Source: an archaeon
GTDB lineage: Archaea; Hydrothermarchaeota; Hydrothermarchaeia; JALTZZ01; JALUTC01
Length of the DNA: 14,555 nt
Direction: 5' to 3'
Assembly (NCBI GenBank): GCA_027058345.1
Contig: JALUTC010000086.1
Location: forward strand, 1-14,555
In this document: in pieces, positions 6,816 through 12,617 of the stretch
Layout of the letters: every line of letters starts with the position of its first letter
How positions within the stretch are numbered: position 1 is the stretch's first letter
The notes under the pieces: model-generated
Database searches by the model: none
Seen by the model: only the letters and a program-made list of their open reading frames with translations
Told to the model about the DNA's origin: nothing
Program-made: the position numbers and the translations under genes

Positions 6816-7219
6816 ATGACGTTTATCAAATAGAGCTTGAATCCTTCCCAAATCCTTATAGCAAGAATCTTCTTATGTATTATCATGAAGAATTTCCAGA
6901 TACCTTTTTAGTTGCAGAATATTTGAATAGAGTTATTGGATTCGTTATTGCAACAATAGAATACGAATGTATTGGTCACATATTGTCAATTGCTGTGAAG
7001 AAAGAATTTAGAAGAAAAGGTATCGGAAGCTTATTGCTTGGAGAAGTTTTAAATAGATTGAGAAAAAAGGGTTGTAAAAAGGTATATTTAGAAGTTCGTG
7101 TATCAAATATTCCTGCAATATTTTTATATAAAAAGTTTGGATTCGTATGTAAAGGAATTATAAGAAAATATTACTTAAATGGAGAGGATGCATATCTATT
7201 TGAAAAAGAATTAATATAA
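6764..7219 (+). CDS. rimI: RimI/Ard1-like GNAT N-alpha-acetyltransferase
   Basis: A 151-residue GNAT-fold acetyltransferase that would transfer acetyl from acetyl-CoA to protein N-termini. The acetyl-CoA pyrophosphate-binding motif is RRKGIGSLLL (83-92). The RimI-type catalytic and tail features are LEVRVSN (109-115), AIFLYKKFGF (118-127) and YYLNGEDAY (136-144). The N-terminal IREFKKSDINDVYQIE and ESFPNPYS pattern is typical of archaeal RimI/Ard1. The ATG at 6764 is the only usable start upstream of the fold, which forces a 52-nt overlap with the 3' end of amzA. This is long for a tight operon but leaves both reading frames complete. The next gene begins 1 nt after its stop. Archaeal homologues acetylate a broad set of protein N-termini; substrate specificity here is inferred. 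Confidence 0.92.
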   Translation: MLQLYNVKIREFKKSDINDVYQIELESFPNPYSKNLLMYYHEEFPDTFLVAEYLNRVIGFVIATIEYECIGHILSIAVKKEFRRKGIGSLLLGEVLNRLRKKGCKKVYLEVRVSNIPAIFLYKKFGFVCKGIIRKYYLNGEDAYLFEKELI

Positions 7220-7220
7220 T

Positions 7221-8204
7221 ATGAAGTTAAAGCCAGAAGAATTGGAGAAATATATATTTCCTAGAATTGGATTAAAGGATGAAAACGTTATTCTTGGACC
7301 AAAATATGGTGAGGATGCTGCAATCGTAAGGATAGATGAGAATAAATTTTTGGTAATCCATTCAGACCCAATAACTGCTGCTAAGGATAAAATAGGATTC
7401 TTATCAATATACGTATCATGTAACGATATCGCAACACGAGGAGCTGTACCAAGGTGGATTTCGAATACAATATTGCTACCAAAAAATATTTCCGAAAATG
7501 ATTTGGATATTATAACAAGACAGATTGATTATGCAGCAAAAGAAGTTGGAGCAATGATCGTCTCCGGACATTCTGAATATGTTCCATATTTAGAACAACC
7601 AATAATTATATCCACGGCAATTGGTATTAGTAATAAAATTCTTAAGACATCGGATGCAAAACCTGGAGAATATCTAATATTGGTTAAAGACCCTGCTCTA
7701 GAAGGGACTTCTATAATTGCAAGCGATTTTAAAAAGGAATTGCTAAAGAAAGGCGTTAAAAGAGAAATAATAGAGAGGGCTGAAAAATTTATATACGAAA
7801 TAAGCATAGTTAAAGAAGCCCTTGAAATAAAGGATCTCGTATCCTGTATGCACGATGCAACAGAAGGTGGTATTTTAGGAGCAATTGCTGAAGTCGTTTA
7901 CTCTTCTGGAACAAAATTTGTATTGAAAGAAGATAAGATAAAATTTAGAAGAGAAACTGTAGAGATTTGTAACGCTATGAATATAAACCCATTTAAATTG
8001 ATATCTTCGGGATGTTTTATAGCATCCGTGCCTGAAAATAATCTCGATGAAGTCTCTTATAGATTGAGAAAGTTATCCGTTAATTTTACAATTCTTGGAA
8101 AATTGGAAGAAGGGGAGGGATTTTTCTTTGAAAGAAGGGATGGTAAAATTGAAAGGATAGAAAGATATGTAGAGGAAGAAATATATAAGTTATACGGAGA
8201 ATAG
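7221..8204 (+). CDS. AIR-synthase-family protein, HypE-like without the C-terminal cysteine
   Basis: A 327-residue protein of the PurM/HypE/ThiL/SelD ATP-binding superfamily. Seen directly are GPKYGEDAAI (26-35, the glycine/acidic metal-ATP region), CNDIATRGAVP (68-77), GHSE (116-119), HDATEGGILG (211-220) and SSGCF further on. These match archaeal proteins often named HypE-related. True HypE ends in a PRIC-like tail whose cysteine carries the carbamoyl/cyanide group for NiFe hydrogenase assembly. This protein ends in KLYGE with no cysteine there, and no hyp gene is near. It is therefore better called an AIR-synthase-related protein of unknown substrate, probably an ATP-dependent enzyme activating a carbonyl or phosphate group. 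It starts 1 nt after rimI and converges on the tRNA gene 13 nt downstream. Confidence 0.88.
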   Translation: MKLKPEELEKYIFPRIGLKDENVILGPKYGEDAAIVRIDENKFLVIHSDPITAAKDKIGFLSIYVSCNDIATRGAVPRWISNTILLPKNISENDLDIITRQIDYAAKEVGAMIVSGHSEYVPYLEQPIIISTAIGISNKILKTSDAKPGEYLILVKDPALEGTSIIASDFKKELLKKGVKREIIERAEKFIYEISIVKEALEIKDLVSCMHDATEGGILGAIAEVVYSSGTKFVLKEDKIKFRRETVEICNAMNINPFKLISSGCFIASVPENNLDEVSYRLRKLSVNFTILGKLEEGEGFFFERRDGKIERIERYVEEEIYKLYGE

Positions 8205-8217
8205 ATATATAAAATAT

Positions 8218-8301
8218 GCGGGGGGTGGGATTCGAACCCACGACGGCTCTACGCCATGGGATCTTGAGTCCCACGCCTTAACCAGGCTCGGCCACCCCCG
8301 C
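8218..8301 (-). tRNA. tRNA-Leu (anticodon CAA)
   Basis: An 84-nt class II tRNA reads on the minus strand. The acceptor stem is GCGGGGG paired with CCCCCGC. The D arm is GCC...GGC, and the anticodon arm is TGGGA-CTCAAGA-TCCCA with anticodon CAA, decoding UUG. A long variable arm (GGC-GTAGA-GCC) identifies a leucine tRNA. The T arm is GTGGG-TTCGAAT-CCCAC. All stems pair. There is no intron, and the 3' CCA is not encoded (the next bases are AAT-rich), so it must be added after transcription. The all-G/C acceptor and T stems in an AT-rich window suggest a high growth temperature. It lies between a convergent coding gene and the divergent coaD, sharing a 26-bp AT-rich spacer with the latter. Confidence 0.97.
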
Positions 8302-8327
8302 ATTCTATATATAATTAATATATTAAC
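8302..8327. promoter_or_regulatory. AT-rich bidirectional spacer between tRNA-Leu and coaD
   Basis: This 26-bp stretch is nearly all A/T (ATTCTATATATAATTAATAT and on). It is the only gap between the minus-strand tRNA and the plus-strand coaD start. It contains TATATATAAT at 8306-8315 and the near-palindrome TTAATATATTAA at 8314-8325, either of which could bind TBP. The second lies about 20 nt upstream of the tRNA 5' end, near the usual archaeal TATA position. Promoter function is inferred from position and composition only. Confidence 0.45.
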
Positions 8328-8798
8328 ATGAGAAAATGCTATAAAAAGGTTGCAGTTGCTGGTAGCTTTACAATAATTCATCTTGGACATTTAAAATTAC
8401 TTGAAAAGGCTTTTGAAGTTGGAAATAATGTTATAATTGGATTGACATCTGATGAATACGTTAAGAGAAAGGGTTACGATGTAAGTTTTGATAAGAGAAA
8501 GGAAAATTTGGAAAAAATTCTAAAAAGATATAACAAAAAATATGAAATAATAAGGATAAATGGCCCCTTCGATTATATAGTTGACGCGGATGATGTGGAA
8601 GCGATAGTTGTATCTGAAGAAACATATGAAAGAGCTGTTGAGATAAATAAGTTAAGGAAGGAGAGAGGTAAGAAACCCTTAGATATAATCGTTGTGAAAA
8701 TGGTTCTTGCAAAGAATGGAAAACCGATATCATCTTCGAGAATAAAGAAAGGAGAGATTGATGTTTATGGAAATGTATTAAAATATGATAAGGGTTAA
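8328..8798 (+). CDS. coaD: Phosphopantetheine adenylyltransferase, archaeal type
   Basis: Nucleotidyltransferase that joins 4'-phosphopantetheine and ATP to dephospho-CoA, the penultimate step of CoA synthesis. The 156 residues match the archaeal/eukaryotic-type enzyme rather than bacterial CoaD. The nucleotidylyl-transferase motif is GSFTIIHLGH (12-21), with the HxGH signature at H18 and H21, and the second signature is ISSSRI (134-139). VVSEETYERA (94-103) is also family-like. At the first motif the usual Asp of GTFD/GGTFD is a Thr (T15), a visible departure. The start at 8328 fits the fold, with only four residues before the first strand. There is no Shine-Dalgarno site, so a leaderless mRNA is likely. 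The following ubiquitin-like gene overlaps its last 14 nt, so the two are translated from one transcript. Confidence 0.92.
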   Translation: MRKCYKKVAVAGSFTIIHLGHLKLLEKAFEVGNNVIIGLTSDEYVKRKGYDVSFDKRKENLEKILKRYNKKYEIIRINGPFDYIVDADDVEAIVVSEETYERAVEINKLRKERGKKPLDIIVVKMVLAKNGKPISSSRIKKGEIDVYGNVLKYDKG

Positions 8799-8988
8799 GG
8801 TGAAAATTGGTAGAGAAGTTAAAGAGATAGAGCTTGAAGATAATTCAAAGGTTATTGATTTATTAAAAAAGTTGGGATACAGTAGAGAAGAAGTAGTTGT
8901 ATTAAAAAATAGGGAAGTTGTAATTGAGGAAGAAGTTCTAAAAGATGGAGATTTTATCGAAATTATAAGAGCAATATCTGGAGGATAA
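8785..8988 (+). CDS. Small ubiquitin-like/sulfur-carrier protein (MoaD/ThiS/SAMP type)
   Basis: A 67-residue beta-grasp protein ending in Gly-Gly (G66-G67). That is the mark of MoaD, ThiS and archaeal SAMP proteins, which are adenylated by an E1-like enzyme and then thiocarboxylated or conjugated to lysines. The pattern of an N-terminal strand pair (MIRVKVKIG, VKEIEL), helix SKVIDLLKKLG, EEVVVLKNREVV, DGDFIEIIRAISGG matches ThiS/Urm1-like folds. Whether it serves molybdopterin, thiamine, tRNA thiolation or protein tagging cannot be read from sequence, and no E1-like or sulfurtransferase gene is nearby. The ATG at 8785 overlaps coaD by 14 nt. The gene is followed by an 18-bp convergent gap to the ACT-like gene. 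Confidence 0.85.
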   Translation: MIRVKVKIGREVKEIELEDNSKVIDLLKKLGYSREEVVVLKNREVVIEEEVLKDGDFIEIIRAISGG

Positions 8989-9006
8989 AAAATAAAAGAA
9001 AGGTGT

Positions 9007-9339
9007 TTAGAATACAGGCTTTACTTTATACATCTTTATTCCATTCTGTCTTAATAGTTTCATTGCCTTTACTCCATCTTCCGGAACAACATGTATCGTT
9101 GCATGATATGGAGGAACTGACATTACTGTACAATACATTATTCTTATACCATTCTTTTCCAATATTTCCCTTGCTTTGTGATAGTCACCGTTTAGATAAT
9201 CTACTCTTATAGGTATGCTGACTATAACTCCACCAGGAACTGATTTTACAATCTTACCCTGCTTCTCCTTCTTCTCCCACTCTTCAATATCCTTATCGGT
9301 TAACTCTTCAACATATGGTCCAGGATATAATTCGACCAT
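9007..9339 (-). CDS. Small ACT-fold-like protein of unknown function
   Basis: A 110-residue soluble protein that I do not recognise by name. Residues about 36-110 follow the beta-alpha-beta-beta-alpha-beta order of ACT domains: strand GGVIVSIPIRV, helix YHKAREILEKNG, strand IRIMYCTVMS, strand YHATIHVVPED, helix GVKAMKLLRQNG, strand IKMYKVKPVF. ACT domains bind amino acids or other small ligands and often regulate metabolism. The N-terminal 35 residues are charged (DKDIEEWEKKEKQG) and probably form a helix. An archaeal TATA box and a GGTGA Shine-Dalgarno site lie upstream, so it is an expressed stand-alone gene. It does not overlap its neighbours. The ACT assignment rests on pattern only; another ferredoxin-like fold is possible. 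Confidence 0.75.
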   Translation of the reverse strand: MVELYPGPYVEELTDKDIEEWEKKEKQGKIVKSVPGGVIVSIPIRVDYLNGDYHKAREILEKNGIRIMYCTVMSVPPYHATIHVVPEDGVKAMKLLRQNGIKMYKVKPVF

Positions 9340-9343
9340 ATAA

Positions 9344-9348
9344 TCACC
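9344..9348 (-). promoter_or_regulatory. Shine-Dalgarno site of the ACT-like gene
   Basis: On the minus strand the sequence reads CGGTGATTAT then ATG. GGTGA matches the core complementary to the archaeal 16S rRNA 3' end (GGAGGTGA) and is spaced 4 nt from the start codon. It is one of the few recognisable Shine-Dalgarno sites in the window and supports the chosen start. Confidence 0.6.
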
Positions 9349-9372
9349 GAAAATAATATTTACTTGTCATCA

Positions 9373-9380
9373 TATTTAAA
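9373..9380 (-). promoter_or_regulatory. Archaeal TATA box of the ACT-like gene
   Basis: The minus strand reads AAAAGATTTAAATATG. TTTAAATA is a near-consensus archaeal TATA box with a purine-rich BRE-like flank upstream. A start about 25 nt downstream would fall near 9351 and give a 5' leader of about a dozen bases that contains the GGTGA site. Position and sequence agree, but no transcription data are available. Confidence 0.6.
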
Positions 9381-9421
9381 TCTTTTGTCTGAAAAAAATG
9401 TTATAATATAACGGATTTTTG

Positions 9422-12400
9422 TCATATTTTTTCTATGGAGATTTTGAATAATTCACCATTTATATCCCAATCTTTAATATATTTCTTATGTTCAACTTTC
9501 TTATCGATAACTATTTCTCTTGCCCTTGTTTCTCTAGAAATATAATCTATATGCTTTTTGATAAGGTTTATCAATTTTTCATTTCTTGTCTCGATTGCAG
9601 CCCTTATATAATCTTCAACGTTTAAGTCAAGTTCCTTTCTCATATATTGTATTCTTCTTACAATCTCTCTTGCAAATGCTATCGACAATAGATTCTCATC
9701 TATTCTTGTATCAATTATTACAAACCCTTTACTAAATGGTTCATATTCAAAATCCCTTTCCAATACCTTTTCTATATTGAAAAATCTTTCATCGATTATT
9801 ATTGTTTCTCCATCTATTTCAAGCCTTATTCCTTTTTCAATATCTTCCTTTGTTATTTTTCTGGACTTTAGTTCTTGCAATATCCTCTTTGCCTTCTTCT
9901 TAAATGTTATTCCTATAAGTTTTTCATTCAAACTAAATCTTATATCTCCAAACTTCCTCACAATTTTAATATCGAAGAAATTTCCCTGTTTTAATATTAT
10001 TTCTTTCAAATCTTTACATGCCTTTTCAACAAAGGAATCTTTTGTTTCTATTATGATTTCTTTTAAAGGCCACCTCCTCTTTATCTTCCTCTTATCTCTT
10101 GCAGAATAACTAGCCTCGATTATTTCTCTGACAATTCTCATCTCATCTTCAAGTTCCTTGTTTATCCTGCTTTCATCATGTTCAATCATCCTTTCAAGAT
10201 GAACCGATTCAATATCTTTAAAAGGCTTAACAAATCTCGTATGTATTTCTTCTGCAATATGTGGAACAATTGGTGCTAGAAGTATTGACAGTTTTGAAAT
10301 TATCTCGTATAATGTTGCATATGCCGATAATTTCTCTTCAGATTCCTCCTCAATCCAAGTCCTTGGTCTTATAAGTGTTATGTACCATCTGCTCAAATCT
10401 TCAACTATAAACTTATGTAATTCTCTCGCCACATTAAACAGGTGTAACTTCTCAAAATTTTCTCTATATGTTTTAATTAATGAATTGAGCCTCGATAGTA
10501 TCCATAAATCTTCCAATTTATATTTGAATTCCTTCTTGAATTTAAATTCGTTAAAATCGAATCCATGCTCTTTTGGATTAAAGTTATCAAGTCTCATGTA
10601 TAAAGCTGCGAAATAGCAGACATTCCAAAGAATTCTTAACGAATCATATATTTCCTTAACATCTTGCCACCTAAATTTTAAATCTTCCCATGTCTTATTA
10701 GCCCAGAGCAAGTAAAATCTTAAGGTATCTGCTGAATACTTTTCTATAACTTCTTCAGGAGTAACAACATTTCCCAGTCTCTTGGACATCTTTTGCCCTT
10801 TTTCATCCAATACAAAACCATGCATCAATACCTTTCTATAAGGAATTGTATCAAATGAGATTACACCACAGACTAATTGTGAATAGAACCAACCTCTAGT
10901 TTGATCGTGACCTTCGATTATTAATTTTGCAGGGAATAGCTCTTCAAAAGGCTTCCTCTTTTCAGGATATGATAAACTTGCCCAAGCAGCAATTCCCGAA
11001 TCAAACCACACATCCAATACATCTTTAACCCTATGCATTGTTCCATTACATTTATTACATCTTAATTTTATTTCATCTATATAGGGTCTATGCAGTTCCT
11101 TGATACTTCTTCCAGACAATTCTTCAAGCTCTTTCTTAGAACCGATTACCAACAGGTTTCCACATTTTTCGCAAATCCATATTGGCAATGGAATTCCCCA
11201 ATATCTTTGTCTAGAAATTGTCCAATCCTTAGCATTTTCGACCCATTCTTTAAATCTAGAAAATCCTGCCCATTCTGGTATCCATTCAGCTTTACCTATT
11301 TCTTTAAGCATCTTATCCTTTATTTTCGTTACGTTAATAAACCATTGTTCCGTAGCTCTATATATTATTGGTGTATCACATCTCCAACAATGTCCATATC
11401 TATGTCTTATTCTTGTAGCATATAATAATAAACCTAATCTTTTTAAATCTTCTATTATAATTTTGTCGTCAAATCTTGCTCTCAAACCTTTATATTTTCC
11501 GGCCTCATCCTTAAATATACCTCTTTCATCTACTGGGCAAATTATATCCAAGCCATATTTAATACCCAATTCGAAATCTTCTGGTCCATGTCCAGGTGCA
11601 ACATGTACTAACCCAGTACCCTCTTCAAGAGTTACAAATTCTGCCAATACAATTGTATATGCTTTTTCACTCCTTAATTTAACATTTATATAATCCTTTA
11701 GCGGATGCTCGTACCTTTTTCCTTCCAATTCTCTTCCTTTAAATTCGTCAACAATTTCATACTTTAATTTAATTTCTTCTAAAACTTTCAACCTTTCCTT
11801 AGCTAATATAAGATTTCCCCTTTCTGTTTTAACTTTAACATAGGTATAATCTGGATGAGCTGCTATTGCTACATTTCCTATTAATGTCCATGGGGTTGTT
11901 GTCCATACTAAATAATATGTATCTTTTTCATCTTTTGAAGGAAACATTACGAAGATTGATGGGTCGTAAACATCTTTATATTCAACTTCAGCCTCAGCTA
12001 ATACGGTTTCACATCTAGGACAAGTAGTTATTGTTCTCAATTTTTTCTCCAATAATCCTTTCTCATATGCTTTTTTAATTGTCCAGAAGGCAGATGAGAT
12101 ATAATCATCGGATAATGTCATATAGGGATTATCCCAATCCATTAAGATTCCGAGCCTTTTAAATTGATTCGTCATTATTTCAACATGTTTTAAAGCAAAT
12201 TTTTTACATTCTTCTACAAATTTTTCTATTCCAATTTCTTCTATCTCTTTTTTACTCTTTATTCCCAAAATTTTTTCAACCTTTACCTCTATTGGTAATC
12301 CGTGACAATCCCATCCTGGAATTCTTGTAACATTATATCCAAGCATTGTAAGGTATCTTAGAACTGCATCCTTTATTGTTTTGTTCCATGCAGTACCTAA

Positions 12401-12565
12401 ATGTATTGAACCACTCGCATATGGTGGTCCGTCTAGAAAGTAAAATTTCTCTCCTTTTGAATTCTTTTCCTGAACCTTTTTTAGTAGGTTTATTTTCTCC
12501 CAATAACTTTGAACATTTTCCTCTAAGTTTTTAAAATTTGTCTCTCTAGGAAACTCGAACACCAT
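9422..12565 (-). CDS. ileS: Isoleucyl-tRNA synthetase, archaeal type
   Basis: Charges tRNA-Ile with isoleucine and edits misactivated valine. At 1047 residues it has the full archaeal/eukaryotic-type length. Class I signatures are PPYASGSIHLGT (47-58; HLGT is the usual archaeal form of HIGH) and KMSKR (592-596). The CP1 editing domain has WTTTPWTLIGN (221-231) and GTGLVHVAPGHGPEDF (316-331, with the conserved editing Asp at 330). Cys pairs lie at 182/185 (CPRC), 393/396 (CWRC), 465/468 (CEKC) and 503/506 (CNKC), the last two being likely zinc sites. WFDSGIAAW and TRGWFYSQ precede KMSKR. The anticodon-binding and C-terminal domains fill 640-1047. No frameshift or missing motif is seen. It starts 52 bp from divergent gyrA without a Shine-Dalgarno site. 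Confidence 0.98.
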   Translation of the reverse strand: MVFEFPRETNFKNLEENVQSYWEKINLLKKVQEKNSKGEKFYFLDGPPYASGSIHLGTAWNKTIKDAVLRYLTMLGYNVTRIPGWDCHGLPIEVKVEKILGIKSKKEIEEIGIEKFVEECKKFALKHVEIMTNQFKRLGILMDWDNPYMTLSDDYISSAFWTIKKAYEKGLLEKKLRTITTCPRCETVLAEAEVEYKDVYDPSIFVMFPSKDEKDTYYLVWTTTPWTLIGNVAIAAHPDYTYVKVKTERGNLILAKERLKVLEEIKLKYEIVDEFKGRELEGKRYEHPLKDYINVKLRSEKAYTIVLAEFVTLEEGTGLVHVAPGHGPEDFELGIKYGLDIICPVDERGIFKDEAGKYKGLRARFDDKIIIEDLKRLGLLLYATRIRHRYGHCWRCDTPIIYRATEQWFINVTKIKDKMLKEIGKAEWIPEWAGFSRFKEWVENAKDWTISRQRYWGIPLPIWICEKCGNLLVIGSKKELEELSGRSIKELHRPYIDEIKLRCNKCNGTMHRVKDVLDVWFDSGIAAWASLSYPEKRKPFEELFPAKLIIEGHDQTRGWFYSQLVCGVISFDTIPYRKVLMHGFVLDEKGQKMSKRLGNVVTPEEVIEKYSADTLRFYLLWANKTWEDLKFRWQDVKEIYDSLRILWNVCYFAALYMRLDNFNPKEHGFDFNEFKFKKEFKYKLEDLWILSRLNSLIKTYRENFEKLHLFNVARELHKFIVEDLSRWYITLIRPRTWIEEESEEKLSAYATLYEIISKLSILLAPIVPHIAEEIHTRFVKPFKDIESVHLERMIEHDESRINKELEDEMRIVREIIEASYSARDKRKIKRRWPLKEIIIETKDSFVEKACKDLKEIILKQGNFFDIKIVRKFGDIRFSLNEKLIGITFKKKAKRILQELKSRKITKEDIEKGIRLEIDGETIIIDERFFNIEKVLERDFEYEPFSKGFVIIDTRIDENLLSIAFAREIVRRIQYMRKELDLNVEDYIRAAIETRNEKLINLIKKHIDYISRETRAREIVIDKKVEHKKYIKDWDINGELFKISIEKI

Positions 12566-12570
12566 AAAAA

Positions 12571-12580
12571 TATATTAAAA
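12571..12580 (+). promoter_or_regulatory. Candidate TATA box of gyrA in the ileS-gyrA spacer
   Basis: The 52-bp divergent spacer (12566-12617) contains AAAAATATATTAAAAAGC. TATATTAAAA at 12571-12580 resembles an archaeal TATA box and would place transcription start near 12601, leaving a short leader of about 17 nt before the gyrA ATG. I see no equally well placed box for ileS, whose promoter probably overlaps or lies within the start of gyrA. This is a position-based inference. Confidence 0.4.
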
Positions 12581-12617
12581 AGCTTATTGTTGAATTTGGT
12601 CGTTTTCAATATTAGTT

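Noticed and set aside
7221..8204. Hydrogenase maturation protein HypE
   Set aside because: The C-terminal cysteine required for HypE chemistry is missing and no other hyp or hydrogenase gene is present, so only the superfamily is claimed.
8218..8301. Possible intron or pseudogene status of the tRNA, because its 84 nt are long
   Set aside because: The extra length is the class II variable arm expected for tRNA-Leu. All stems pair and the anticodon loop is an uninterrupted 7 nt.
9003..9212. Plus-strand frame rich in Leu/His opposite the ACT-like gene
   Set aside because: The minus-strand frame has a TATA box, Shine-Dalgarno site and coherent fold. The plus-strand frame has low-complexity composition and no start signal.
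11100..11693. A 197-codon plus-strand open frame inside ileS
   Set aside because: It is antisense to a fully conserved part of IleRS (zinc-site and editing regions), and its composition is typical of a shadow frame in AT-rich DNA.
12391..12426. HLGT instead of HIGH in IleRS as a possible defect
   Set aside because: HLGT is, to my recollection, the common form in archaeal IleRS, so it is a lineage marker and not an anomaly.
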